Shown: positions 1 to 8,230, numbered from the stretch's first letter. The stretch is DNA of 19,218 bases from JAIPEK01 sp041685935 (GCA_041685935.1 JAWLES010000032.1:1-19218); one strand, 5' to 3'. Translations and numbers: made by a program. The notes: generated by a model from the sequence alone, not told the origin.

Positions 1-842
1 TTGAACTGGTGCTGCCGGATCAGCCCCTTCGTGTCCTTTCCGTAAGAACCCGCCTCTGACCTGAAACAGGGGGTATAGGCTGTGAACTTTATCGGCAGAT
101 CCTCCTGTGCAAGGGTCTCATTCGAATAAATGTTTGCCATTGGTACTTCAGAGGTCGGGATCAAGTAATAGTCCCACCCCTCCAGCTTGAACAGATCCTC
201 CTTGAATTTCGGAAGCTGCCCGGTTCCTGTCAGGCTTGCGCTGTTTACAATAAACGGAGGCAGTGTTTCCGTATATCCGTGCTCATTTACATGAATATCA
301 AGCATAAAGTTGATCAGCGCCCGTTCCATCCGGGCACCCTTTCCCATATAAAGAGGAAACCTGGCACCTGCGATTTTGGACGCCCGGTTAAAATCGAGTA
401 TTCCCAGTGTCTCCCCTATCTCCCAGTGGGATTTGGCATCAAAGTCAAACTCAGGAATCCTCCCGACCTCCTTTAGAAGGGAGTTGTCATCCTCATCCCC
501 GCCTGCAGGGACATCCGGATGCGGGATATTCGGAAGCGAAATCATAAAGTCATAAATCCTGTACTCTATATCAGTCAGCTCTTTGTCAAGCTCCTTTATC
601 CGGGCGGACAACTCTTTCATTTCAGTAATTACCAACTGGGCATCTTCACCGGCCTTTTTCATTTGCGCTATTTTATCGGATACGGTATTTCTCTCATTCC
701 TCATTTTTTCAATCTTTTGAAGAATCTCTCTTCGATTCTTCTCATCGACTGAGAAAGCCTTGAAATCAGCCTTTGCACCTCGGCTTGAAACCGCCTGTTC
801 CACATGTTCCAAATTCTCTCTTACAAACTTAATATCCAGCAT
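1..842 (-). CDS. serS: Seryl-tRNA synthetase, 3' part cut off by window edge
   Basis: Charges tRNA-Ser (and tRNA-Sec) with serine in the cytoplasm; class II synthetase. The reading frame starts at the ATG at 842-840 (MLDIKFVRENLEHVEQAV) and runs open to the window edge, giving about 280 of the usual roughly 420-430 residues. The first ~100 residues are the charged, coiled-coil tRNA-binding arm (MRNERNTVSDKIAQMKKAG region). They are followed by the catalytic core with LPNIPHPDVP, the TSEVP segment and, at the very edge, motif 2 (CFRSEAGSYGKDTKGLIRQH), which binds ATP and the acceptor end. Motif 3 lies beyond the window. The gene is divergent from the folate gene at 1031. I saw no convincing promoter for it in 843-1009. 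Identification is by direct recognition of the family motifs. Confidence 0.97.
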   Translation of the reverse strand, partial: MLDIKFVRENLEHVEQAVSSRGAKADFKAFSVDEKNRREILQKIEKMRNERNTVSDKIAQMKKAGEDAQLVITEMKELSARIKELDKELTDIEYRIYDFMISLPNIPHPDVPAGGDEDDNSLLKEVGRIPEFDFDAKSHWEIGETLGILDFNRASKIAGARFPLYMGKGARMERALINFMLDIHVNEHGYTETLPPFIVNSASLTGTGQLPKFKEDLFKLEGWDYYLIPTSEVPMANIYSNETLAQEDLPIKFTAYTPCFRSEAGSYGKDTKGLIRQHQF

Positions 843-886
843 ATACGATTAAACCTGTTTTTATTCATACCACATGTTGTTAATTT

Positions 887-898
887 CCTGATATCAGG
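887..898. repeat. 12-bp perfect palindrome upstream of serS
   Basis: CCTGATATCAGG is a perfect 12-bp palindrome lying 45 bp upstream of the serS start, in the divergent serS/folate intergenic region (843-1030). It could be an operator half-site pair or chance. No adjacent promoter elements make its role clear. The rest of this ~190-bp region holds the promoter and dyads listed separately. Confidence 0.3.
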
Positions 899-951
899 CA
901 TTTAAATGATTTTCCATCGATTATGGTCAAATAACATGATGCCATGAAACA

Positions 952-974
952 GTCAATAATTATTGAGTATTGAC
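952..974. promoter_or_regulatory. Overlapping dyads, candidate operator
   Basis: Two dyads overlap. TCAATAATTATTGA (953-966) is a perfect 14-bp palindrome. GTCAATA (952-958) is also the inverted copy of TATTGAC (968-974). The right arm runs into the TTGACA -35 hexamer at 970-975 of the candidate folate-gene promoter. That is a typical place for a repressor or activator site. The regulator is unknown. Confidence 0.35.
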
Positions 975-997
975 AATTCGTCACTCCTGTATAATAT
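970..997 (+). promoter_or_regulatory. Candidate sigma70 promoter for the folate gene
   Basis: Perfect -35 TTGACA at 970-975, then 16 bp, then TAATAT at 992-997. A better -10 match, TATAAT at 990-995, is also present but only 14 bp from the -35. Transcription would start near 1004, about 25 nt before the ATG at 1031. Confidence 0.5.
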
Positions 998-1030
998 TAA
1001 GCAAAAATTATGTATCTTGAGGAAAGTTCT

Positions 1031-1618
1031 ATGGACGAGATAAAAGGCCCGAAAGACAGCATTTTAAACAAAATTGCGGATGTGATTGCTCATTTTTCTC
1101 GAGAAGAGCAGATTGAAAAACAAAAGACCATTGAAAACAAGCTCTTTGAGTTTGCAAACTTTATAGAGGCTTCCGCCGTATTTGTATATACAGGCAAAGC
1201 CGGAGAAATCCCCGCAGAGAATATCATCAAACGGGCGCTTGAGCTTGAAAAATCCATTGTGCTGCCCGGCTATGCCGGACTGAAAAACGCGGTTAACCTG
1301 TACCGTATCAACGAGTTCCCTTCCGATCTCGTGGAAAACGATAACGGCGTTCCGGAGCCTGATCCGGGCAAATGCAAGAAGGTAAAGCCGGAAGAGATTG
1401 AAGTGGCACTTATTCCAGGACTTGTTTTTGACGACAAGGGGGGACGGATGGGATTCGGTGACGGATTTTACAAAAAACTTATTACGCAACTGCCCGAGAC
1501 CTGCAGAAAAATTTCCCTTGCTTTTGAAGAACAGGTTGTGGACCAGGTAAACATGGATTCCAGAAAGCATTCCGTGGATATTATTATCACTGACAAGAGG
1601 GTGATATATAAAATCTGA
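1031..1618 (+). CDS. 5-formyltetrahydrofolate cyclo-ligase (MTHFS family)
   Basis: ATP-dependent conversion of 5-formyl-THF to 5,10-methenyl-THF, returning the storage/inhibitory folate to the one-carbon pool; cytoplasmic. The 195-residue product shows the family pattern: GVPEP (residues 106-110), the long C-terminal signature FDDKGGRMGFGDGFY (133-147) that forms the phosphate/ATP loop, and H180-SVD followed by ITDKRVI. Length is normal (about 180-200). An in-frame ATG at 1010 would add seven residues. I chose 1031 because GAGGAAA at 1019-1025 sits 5 nt before it. It is convergent with the K+ channel gene (11 bp apart), with no terminator visible between them. In sulfate reducers this enzyme supports C1-folate flux, but nothing here ties it to a pathway. 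Confidence 0.93.
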   Translation: MDEIKGPKDSILNKIADVIAHFSREEQIEKQKTIENKLFEFANFIEASAVFVYTGKAGEIPAENIIKRALELEKSIVLPGYAGLKNAVNLYRINEFPSDLVENDNGVPEPDPGKCKKVKPEEIEVALIPGLVFDDKGGRMGFGDGFYKKLITQLPETCRKISLAFEEQVVDQVNMDSRKHSVDIIITDKRVIYKI

Positions 1619-1629
1619 GCCCCGGCAGA

Positions 1630-2628
1630 CTATGGATTCAAATCTTTGTGGAACATGTTCAGGTTCCGGGTTGCGCCCATTGAGATAACCGTATCACCTG
1701 GTTCCAGAAGGGTATCAAACGAAGGGTTGAAGAGCATCTCCCCGTTCTCTTTTTTTATTGCGATGATGATGAGATTGTATTTCTGACGTATGCCCGAATC
1801 CTTGAGCGCCACATTGACGAACACGGAATTGGTTGAGACATAGGATTCCTCTATCTGTATGGCCACTTCCTTTCTGGAAAGGGCGAGATCAAGGAAATTG
1901 CTTACGCTGGGACGCAAAAGCTTCAATCCCATTGACGCCGCACCGATATCATACGGGGACTCAACCTTGTTGGCTCCGGCTATCAAGAGCTTCTGCTTGA
2001 CATCCTGGCTTCCCGCCCGGGCCATAATATAAATCATAGGATTGAGCTGCCTTGCCGTGAGCACAAGGAACACATTCGCGGTATCCGTGGCAAGGGCGGC
2101 TACAAAATAGGCGGCCCGCTCGATACCCGCCTTCCGCAGAACTTCCTCGCTGGAGGCATCCCCGTGCAAATACAGCATATTGTCCTCTTCCAGAACCGGC
2201 ACCAGGGCCTCATCCTTTTCAATGACCAATATACCTGAGGTCTCGTCCTTTATAAGCCTGCAAAGCATCCTGCCGATCCGGCCGTAGCCGCAGACAATGT
2301 AATGATTCTCAAGCCTTTCGATCTCTTTATTCAACTTTCTCCTCCCGAGAACGTTTACAATTTCTCCTTCCACTATGGATTGCACGATCACACCTGCAAG
2401 ATAAAGGAAATAACCCACTCCCACAAAAATAAGAACCATGGTGAAAATCCTGCCGGCGGTGCTTACATCATGCACTTCAAGGTATCCCACCGTACTCACG
2501 GTTATGGCGGTCATATAGGCGGAATCAAGCACACTCCACCCCTCTATGAGCACATATCCTGTGGTACCGCCTGCAAAGATCAGCACGGCAATGGTAATGA
2601 CCGCAACCGTATTGGTAAGCTTATCCAT
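1630..2628 (-). CDS. Two-TM potassium channel with RCK (TrkA-N/TrkA-C) domains
   Basis: Inner-membrane K+ channel of the MthK-like type: a two-helix pore followed by cytoplasmic RCK domains. In 332 residues, TM1 is about 5-27, the pore loop with filter sequence TVSTVGYLEV about 43-52, and TM2 about 60-84. The RCK-N Rossmann fold begins NHYIVCGYGRIGR (108-120, GxGxxG), with an acidic residue closing the next strand (VIEKDE). TrkA-C occupies the last ~90 residues (FVNVALKDSGIRQKYN..., PGDTVISMG). The usual filter GYGD/GYGE is here GYLE, which is unusual and treated as a finding. The ATG at 2628 has AGGA directly against it, so the start is not well supported by Shine-Dalgarno spacing. An in-frame stop lies just upstream. 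Function is inferred from domain architecture; the gating ligand is unknown. Confidence 0.9.
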   Translation of the reverse strand: MDKLTNTVAVITIAVLIFAGGTTGYVLIEGWSVLDSAYMTAITVSTVGYLEVHDVSTAGRIFTMVLIFVGVGYFLYLAGVIVQSIVEGEIVNVLGRRKLNKEIERLENHYIVCGYGRIGRMLCRLIKDETSGILVIEKDEALVPVLEEDNMLYLHGDASSEEVLRKAGIERAAYFVAALATDTANVFLVLTARQLNPMIYIMARAGSQDVKQKLLIAGANKVESPYDIGAASMGLKLLRPSVSNFLDLALSRKEVAIQIEESYVSTNSVFVNVALKDSGIRQKYNLIIIAIKKENGEMLFNPSFDTLLEPGDTVISMGATRNLNMFHKDLNP

Positions 2629-2670
2629 TCCTGCTTTTTAACCGGTAAAGAGAAAAAAATCAACAGGGAT

Positions 2671-2696
2671 TCTTCCGGAAAACACGGTTCGGAAGA
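2671..2696. repeat. Inverted repeat between divergent kch-like gene and pcm
   Basis: TCTTCCG (2671-2677) and CGGAAGA (2690-2696) are perfect 7-bp arms around 12 nt, lying in the 149-bp divergent region 2629-2777. It could be an operator shared by both genes or a small RNA hairpin. I found no good promoter match here; TTGACT at 2742 has only a poor partner. Confidence 0.3.
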
Positions 2697-2777
2697 CTTA
2701 CGTTTTTACTGCGGCCATGCCTTAGGACCGTTTCTATTTACTTGACTGAACCGCTGAATGCTGCTAATAGAGGTACC

Positions 2778-3434
2778 ATGAATGAAGAGCCGAAAAAATA
2801 TGAACACTGGCGCAGGAATATGGTGGAAAACCAGATCGTGGCCAGGGGAATAACAGACCCGGATGTGGTCAAAGCCATGGAAAAAGTGCCCAGACACCTT
2901 TTCGTGAGTGAAGCCCTCACCGGGAGCGCTTACGGAGACTTTCCCCTGCCCATCGGTGAAGGCCAGACCATTTCCCAGCCGTATATCATTGCTGAAATGA
3001 CAAACGCACTTGAACTTACCGGAAACGAACGAGTTCTTGAAATCGGAACCGGTTCCGGTTACCAGGCAGCCATTCTGGCGGAGATTGTATACAGGGTCTA
3101 CACCGTGGAGAGGAACAATACGCTTTTTCTTAGTGCCAAAAAGCTGTTTGACAGGCTGAAATACTACAATATAGTAACCAGGTACTCGGACGGCACACAG
3201 GGATGGGAAGAAGAAAGTCCGTTTGACGCCATAATCGTGACAGCAGGGGGCGAGTCAATCCCAAAACCCCTGATTGACCAGCTCGCACCCGGAGGCCGCC
3301 TCGTGATGCCTGTGGGCGGCAACTTCACACAGGATCTTCTCAAGGTCAAAAAGACCGAACAGGGACTGACCACAACCAGCCTCGGAGGCTGCAGATTCGT
3401 AAAGCTGATCGGCCAGCACGGCTGGGAGGAATAA
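2778..3434 (+). CDS. pcm: Protein-L-isoaspartate O-methyltransferase
   Basis: SAM-dependent repair enzyme that methylates L-isoaspartyl residues in damaged proteins so that they revert to aspartate; cytoplasmic. In the 218-residue product, the PCMT-specific segment GEGQTISQPYI is at 61-70 and SAM motif I VLEIGTGSGYQ at 86-96. Then come FDAIIVTAG and GGRLVMPVG, all in family order. Length is normal (about 210-220). A TTG at 2742 would extend the frame by 12 residues (MTEPLNAANRGT). The ATG at 2778 with AGAGG at 2769-2773 is preferred. It is first in a run of five same-strand genes. The next gene's Shine-Dalgarno (GGGAGGA) lies inside the last codons, implying co-translation. Confidence 0.96.
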   Translation: MNEEPKKYEHWRRNMVENQIVARGITDPDVVKAMEKVPRHLFVSEALTGSAYGDFPLPIGEGQTISQPYIIAEMTNALELTGNERVLEIGTGSGYQAAILAEIVYRVYTVERNNTLFLSAKKLFDRLKYYNIVTRYSDGTQGWEEESPFDAIIVTAGGESIPKPLIDQLAPGGRLVMPVGGNFTQDLLKVKKTEQGLTTTSLGGCRFVKLIGQHGWEE

Positions 3435-3437
3435 TCA

Positions 3438-4019
3438 TTGCTGCGGCGGCTTTATGACTGGGTACTCCAATGGTCCGAAAGACCGGGGGGCTCATGGGCG
3501 CTTTTCATTATCGCTTTCTGTGAGTCATCTTTTTTCCCGATTCCGCCGGATATTCTTCTGATCGCCCTTGCAGTCGGCAGCCCCGGAAAAGCTTTCCGAT
3601 TTGCTTTCATCTGCAGTGCCGGGTCTGTTCTGGGGGCGTGCCTGGGATATTTTATCGGATGGCAGTTCATGGATATGATCGGCCGCCACATCATTGAATT
3701 TTATCATCTGACTGAGAAAATGGCGCACATCGAAACCCTTTTTAACCGGTGGGACGCCTGGGCCATATCCATAGCAGGGTTCACACCGCTTCCGTTCAAA
3801 CTCTTTACCATATCCGCAGGCGCCTTTCATATCAACCTGCCTGTTTTCATCCTTGCCTCCACATTTTCCCGGACCCTCAGGTTCATGATTCTGAGCCTGC
3901 TGATTTTCCTTTTCGGGCCCGGCATCAAACGGTTCATAGACCGGTATTTTAACCCCCTTGCAGTCACATTCACTGTTTTACTTGTTGCCGGATTTGTTGC
4001 TGTAAAATATTTATTCTGA
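3438..4019 (+). CDS. YqaA/DedA-family inner-membrane protein
   Basis: Member of the SNARE-associated/VTT (DedA-like) membrane proteins. Relatives act as lipid carriers or flippases, including C55-P and phosphatidylethanolamine transport, but this subgroup has no firm assignment. The 193-residue product has about five hydrophobic segments. It carries the YqaA pattern ESSFFPIPPDILLIALAV (about 29-46), GYFIGW, the AGFTPLPFKLFTISAGA re-entrant loop (about 113-129), and SRTLRFM. It starts at TTG 3438-3440; GGGAGGA (3424-3430) lies 7 nt upstream, inside the end of pcm. A neighbouring PBP makes undecaprenyl-phosphate recycling an attractive but unproven role. Confidence 0.85.
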   Translation: MLRRLYDWVLQWSERPGGSWALFIIAFCESSFFPIPPDILLIALAVGSPGKAFRFAFICSAGSVLGACLGYFIGWQFMDMIGRHIIEFYHLTEKMAHIETLFNRWDAWAISIAGFTPLPFKLFTISAGAFHINLPVFILASTFSRTLRFMILSLLIFLFGPGIKRFIDRYFNPLAVTFTVLLVAGFVAVKYLF

Positions 4020-4032
4020 TATAAGAATATTC

Positions 4033-4905
4033 ATGATGCAATGGTATTATCCACCCACGGCAAAAGAATTTTTCAAAAGGACCTTTTCCCTTTTGAATTT
4101 GTCAATAATTGTTGTCACCTGTATATTCGCCGCAACCGAATTCCGGTACAACTGGTGTGAAAAACTTATCGGATCGTTTCTTGCCACAACCAACAGGAGC
4201 CGCCCCGAGACCGGTGCCATATGGGAAACCGGTGAAATGGCTTCCAACGCCAAAAACAATCTGAAAGAAATTGTCTCAAAACAGAACGCAGCCCGGCAGC
4301 ATGTTCAGAAATCCACATCATTCATGGAAATCGCCAGGGGCTTAATGCCGGGGGAATGGATCAATATTGAAAAGGAACATTTTAAAAAGCTCTATGTGGA
4401 ACTTTCAGACCCCCTTGCAGAAAAACTTCTCAACCCTGTCAAAATGCTCTGGCTGCTGAACGGCCCCGACCTTGACAGAATATTCATCGAAGGCGAACAA
4501 AAAGGCATCCGGATCTATTTTCTTGATGCTGACAACAAGGTTTTAAAACGAATCGGGCTTGATATGAAACTCCTTGAACGGTTTGAAAGGAAAAGCCTCT
4601 CCAGGGAAGGGTCACTTGAGGATTTCAAGGGATTTAAAGACCGAATTTACGAAGCTGCACCTTTCTTCAGAGCCGTGCTGGAACTTCCACAGGATATGAT
4701 CGGTGATCTTATCAGCAACCCGTCGATTCTGCTTAAAGAAAAAGGAAGAATCGTACGCGCAGGCATATGGAACGAGGCCAAAGAGGGATATATACGGCTC
4801 GGATTTGAATTTGTCCAGGATTCCGGACATAAAGTCGTTTTTGTCAAAGGACGCGAATGGGCTGTCTGGCAGCTCAGCATCAACCTGAAGGAAGAAAATC
4901 GATGA
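4033..4905 (+). CDS. Membrane-anchored protein of unknown function upstream of PBP1A
   Basis: Not recognised. The 290-residue product begins MMQWYYPPTAKEFFKRTF, then has one hydrophobic segment at about 19-36 (LNLSIIVVTCIFAATEF). A long mainly polar region follows, predicted helical (about 70-105), and then a mixed alpha/beta part ending VVFVKGREWAVWQLSINL. The positive N-terminus and single TM suggest a type II anchor with the bulk in the periplasm. It starts 13 bp after the DedA-like gene and ends in an ATGA overlap with the PBP gene, so it is translated in the same operon and probably in fixed ratio with the PBP. A role as accessory subunit or regulator of peptidoglycan synthesis is inference from position only. 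The Shine-Dalgarno is weak. Confidence 0.75.
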   Translation: MMQWYYPPTAKEFFKRTFSLLNLSIIVVTCIFAATEFRYNWCEKLIGSFLATTNRSRPETGAIWETGEMASNAKNNLKEIVSKQNAARQHVQKSTSFMEIARGLMPGEWINIEKEHFKKLYVELSDPLAEKLLNPVKMLWLLNGPDLDRIFIEGEQKGIRIYFLDADNKVLKRIGLDMKLLERFERKSLSREGSLEDFKGFKDRIYEAAPFFRAVLELPQDMIGDLISNPSILLKEKGRIVRAGIWNEAKEGYIRLGFEFVQDSGHKVVFVKGREWAVWQLSINLKEENR

Positions 4906-6935
4906 AGAAAATGTTTCGAGCAGCAAAAGCCTTTCAGATTCTCTTCCATGGAACCGTACTTTCGATTGGAATCTGCTTTATCGGGCTGACCGTTTTTATC
5001 CTTACCGCTGCAAACGATCTTCCCAGGCTGCCCCAGCCTTTGAGCAGGATTATCGAAACCCCGCAAACCAGAATTTACGCCGCCTCAGGCCAAAGGCTCA
5101 CCACCCTTGGCGAGAGGGAATCCATACCCCTGAACATGGTATCCAAAGATTTTATAAACGCTATTCTTGCGGTTGAAGACCACCGGTTCTACGACCACCA
5201 GGGCATAAACAAGTTGAGAACCCTGAAAGCATTATACATCACTTTGTTCAAACAAGGCGAGATCCAGGGGGCTTCCACCATTACCCAACAACTGGCCAAA
5301 AATCTGTTTTTCAGCTTTAAAAAGTCTTATATGCGTAAATTCAAAGAACTCCTGGTTTCTTTTCAGATCGAATCCACAAACAGCAAAAAAGAGATCCTTC
5401 ATGCCTATATCAATCAGATCCATTTCGGTGCCGGCGCACAGGGGATTGAAAAAGCATCCAAAACTTTTTTCGGGAAAAGTGCCTCCGACCTTAACCTCTC
5501 CGAGGCAGCGCTTCTGGCAGGCCTTCCCAAGTCCCCAACCGGCTACAATCCTTTCAGGCACTACGAAAAAGCCTTGCAGCGCAGAAAGACGGTCCTGACA
5601 AGAATGAAACAGGTGGGATTCATAAATGAACATGAATTTGAAGCCGCACTTGAAGACCGGCCTGAGCTGTCGTCATCCAGAACCGATTCAAGAACCGGAA
5701 GTTATTTTCTGGATGCCGTGATTCAAAAACTTGTCAAAAAATTCGGTGAGGACGTTGTATATCACGGCGGCATCAAAGTGTACACCACCATGGACAAAAA
5801 GCTCCAGGACCATGCAGTTGATTCGGTTAATAAGGGCCTGAAAAGGCTTGAAGACATTATGGGCCTTGAAGAGGAGGGGGTACGCAGGCCCCAGGGAGCC
5901 CTTGTCTCCATTGATACAGATTCCGGGGCTGTCAAGGCAATGGTGGGCGGAAGGGATTACTATGAAAGCGAGTTCAACCGTGCTTTAGACAACCACCGCC
6001 AACCCGGCTCCGGGTTCAAGCCGTTTCTTTACTACACTGCGTTTGAAAAACTTGGAATGCACCCGGCAAGCGTTGTGACCGACAAACCGATATCCCTTTC
6101 CGTAAAGGGAACCGGGGACTGGCAGCCCCGAAATTTCTCCCGGACCCACAGGGGTGACATTATCCTGAAAAAAGCCATGACCAAAAGCGTCAACACCGTA
6201 GCAGCAAGGCTTGTAAGGGAAACCGGTCCTGATGCGGTAATTGAAACCGCCAAGCTCTGCGGCATCAAAAGCCCGCTTGAACGCGTCTATTCGGTTGCCC
6301 TGGGCACCTCGCCGGTATCGGTTAAAGAGATGGCAGCCGCCTTTTCCACATTTGCAAAAGAAGGCATCCGGCATGATCCTTTTATGATCTGGAGGATCGA
6401 AGACCATTTCGGAAGTGTGCTTGAGGAACATATCGTCCAGGAAAAACAGGTTCTGGAACCAGACACTGCCTACCAGGTGCTTGACATGATGAAATCCGTA
6501 ATTGACAGGGGGTCGGGCTCATCTGTAAGAAAACTTGGATTTGACAGGCCTGCAGCCGGAAAAACCGGCACCACGGACGGTTTCAATGATGCATGGTTCA
6601 CCGGATTCACTCCCACCCTTTGCACTTCAGTATGGACCGGATTCGATAAAAGAAAAAAAATGCTGACCCGTAACGGCGCTGGAATCACCGGTGGAAAGGC
6701 GGCCGCCCCGATCTGGGCCGAGTTTATGACCGGTGCCCTCAAAGACCAGCCCAAAAGAGACTTCACTATTCCCGAGTCCATCAGGTTTCAAAAGGTGGAT
6801 ACCACAACAGGGTGCCCGGCAAAAGGGGATGAAAAACAAGAGGTTTATGAAGTGGCGCTGAAAAAAGACCAAAATCCTTGCAGCGATTCCGGTACAAATC
6901 AGGAAAAGGACGAAAAGGACGAAAAGGAAGATTGA
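4902..6935 (+). CDS. Class A penicillin-binding protein (PBP1A-like)
   Basis: Bifunctional peptidoglycan glycosyltransferase/transpeptidase: polymerises lipid II and cross-links stems in the periplasm. In 677 residues, there is one TM (about 15-37) and a GT51 domain with E92 in AVEDHRFYDHQGI, QGASTITQQLAKNL (122-135) and E164 in KKEILHAYINQIHFG. The transpeptidase has nucleophile S370 in PGSGFKPF, SVN (429-431) and KTGTT (554-558); all three motifs are intact. It starts at ATG 4902 (overlap ATGA with the previous stop), with AAGGAAG upstream; an earlier in-frame ATG at 4857 lies inside the previous gene and is not preferred. The C-terminus is a charged tail of repeated K-D-E units (EKDEKDEKED) encoded by a 9-nt tandem repeat. 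That repeat also supplies the Shine-Dalgarno for the next gene. Confidence 0.96.
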   Translation: MKKMFRAAKAFQILFHGTVLSIGICFIGLTVFILTAANDLPRLPQPLSRIIETPQTRIYAASGQRLTTLGERESIPLNMVSKDFINAILAVEDHRFYDHQGINKLRTLKALYITLFKQGEIQGASTITQQLAKNLFFSFKKSYMRKFKELLVSFQIESTNSKKEILHAYINQIHFGAGAQGIEKASKTFFGKSASDLNLSEAALLAGLPKSPTGYNPFRHYEKALQRRKTVLTRMKQVGFINEHEFEAALEDRPELSSSRTDSRTGSYFLDAVIQKLVKKFGEDVVYHGGIKVYTTMDKKLQDHAVDSVNKGLKRLEDIMGLEEEGVRRPQGALVSIDTDSGAVKAMVGGRDYYESEFNRALDNHRQPGSGFKPFLYYTAFEKLGMHPASVVTDKPISLSVKGTGDWQPRNFSRTHRGDIILKKAMTKSVNTVAARLVRETGPDAVIETAKLCGIKSPLERVYSVALGTSPVSVKEMAAAFSTFAKEGIRHDPFMIWRIEDHFGSVLEEHIVQEKQVLEPDTAYQVLDMMKSVIDRGSGSSVRKLGFDRPAAGKTGTTDGFNDAWFTGFTPTLCTSVWTGFDKRKKMLTRNGAGITGGKAAAPIWAEFMTGALKDQPKRDFTIPESIRFQKVDTTTGCPAKGDEKQEVYEVALKKDQNPCSDSGTNQEKDEKDEKED

Positions 6936-8230
6936 TACGCTTTTTGCGACATATCACCATTCGAGTCTGGCTTTCCTGCCTTTTCGGAATACCAGTCTCT
7001 TTTTTCACGGTTCGGATGCTGAGCAATTCTTTTCCAGGCATACAGCATCCTGAGTATATTGCTTTGTTTATTCTCCTGACACTCTTTTTCCTTACCGGCC
7101 TTGCCATGAATCATGCAGGCAGAAAACTCATACTGAACTTTATTTCCGAGGCACAGTCATGGGAAAGGGCGGGCATATTTCAAAAGGCCGAGCGATGCTA
7201 CCTGAAAGCGGTCCGAATTTATGACTCTTTTCTTCCCTCCCCTCTGTTTTTGGAAAAATCCATAGGGAAGAAACTTGCAGGTGCGGTTTCCGGTTTTATC
7301 CTTTCCTCCGCCAGCAACAATCCTCTTCTTGAAAGCTCCGTTCCCGGTTTTCTTAAAATCAGCCCCGGTGATGAAGATATCGCCCTTTTCTGGCTCAAAC
7401 GTGTATACGCTTCTTCCTTATCCGATACAGACCCTGAAGACCAGGAGCTTCTCACCCTGATCGCGGAACATCATAACGAAAATGCCAAGCTTTTGCCGAT
7501 TCTGGCGCGAATTTTTCTTCAGCTTCACCGTACGGATTTTGCAGCACGAAAAATTTATAAAAATACACTTAAGTATACAAAAGAAAACTCAAAACTGAAG
7601 TCAGGAATCAATGAACTTCTTTCAACTGCTGAAGACGGAACTGACCAGCCTTCTGACGTTGATATTCAAATATCGACTCCTGAACATTTTACGCCGAAAG
7701 AGAAAAAAGAGACAAGGCTTTTACGCGGACCATCCGTTATCAGCATGCTTTTTTCAGCAGCCGGATCAGTATACTCTTTTTCCGTGAAACTTGTCATGCA
7801 GGCGGCAAGGGCGGCCGGCAAAGGCTTTATACGGCTCCGGTCAAATGAAAACGTTTTCCGGTATGCCAAACGCTCCATTCTTGCGGCGGTATTGCTCCTT
7901 GTTCTGGGATTTGCCGTGAATACCGCAATCCATCTTTTCAAAACCGAAGCCCCGAAAAAGACTGTGGAAAAAATCGAAAAACAGACCGATCCAAAACCCT
8001 TCACCATTCAGGTGGCAGCCTACCTTGACCCCGGCCATGCCAAAAATTATGTCAGAAAATTACGGAAACAGGGGCTGGATGTCTCATACAGCAAATCCGA
8101 AGGCGGGGGTAAAACATGGTACCTTGTACAGGTGTCGAATTTTTCAGACAAAAAAAGCGCTGCGCAATACGGAACCCGTCTAAAAGACAAGGGGATCATA
8201 GACGATTTTTTCGTTGATAACCTGGAGTAG
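6932..8230 (+). CDS. Membrane protein with C-terminal SPOR domain
   Basis: The C-terminal 78 residues (355-432, KPFTIQVAAYL...GKTWYLVQVSNF...AAQYGTRLKDKGI) form a SPOR domain. This fold binds denuded septal peptidoglycan. Before it come two N-terminal hydrophobic segments (about 12-30 and 42-60), a central helical region (about 75-250) with TPR-like spacing (QSWERAGIFQKAERCYLKAVRIY), and a third TM (about 315-335). With a positive N-terminus inside, the middle domain would be cytoplasmic and SPOR periplasmic. I place the start at TTG 6932, overlapping the PBP stop (TTGA) and preceded by AAAAGGAAG. The frame is open further upstream to another TTG at 6878. The 432-residue product probably recruits or senses the PBP at division sites; that is inferred from the neighbour and the domain. 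Confidence 0.85.
   Translation: MIRFLRHITIRVWLSCLFGIPVSFFTVRMLSNSFPGIQHPEYIALFILLTLFFLTGLAMNHAGRKLILNFISEAQSWERAGIFQKAERCYLKAVRIYDSFLPSPLFLEKSIGKKLAGAVSGFILSSASNNPLLESSVPGFLKISPGDEDIALFWLKRVYASSLSDTDPEDQELLTLIAEHHNENAKLLPILARIFLQLHRTDFAARKIYKNTLKYTKENSKLKSGINELLSTAEDGTDQPSDVDIQISTPEHFTPKEKKETRLLRGPSVISMLFSAAGSVYSFSVKLVMQAARAAGKGFIRLRSNENVFRYAKRSILAAVLLLVLGFAVNTAIHLFKTEAPKKTVEKIEKQTDPKPFTIQVAAYLDPGHAKNYVRKLRKQGLDVSYSKSEGGGKTWYLVQVSNFSDKKSAAQYGTRLKDKGIIDDFFVDNLE

Noticed and set aside
2742..2777. TTG at 2742 as the start of pcm, and TTGACT at 2742 as its -35
   Set aside because: The ATG at 2778 has AGAGG at good spacing and gives normal family length. The would-be -10 (TAATAG) is poor and would leave no leader.
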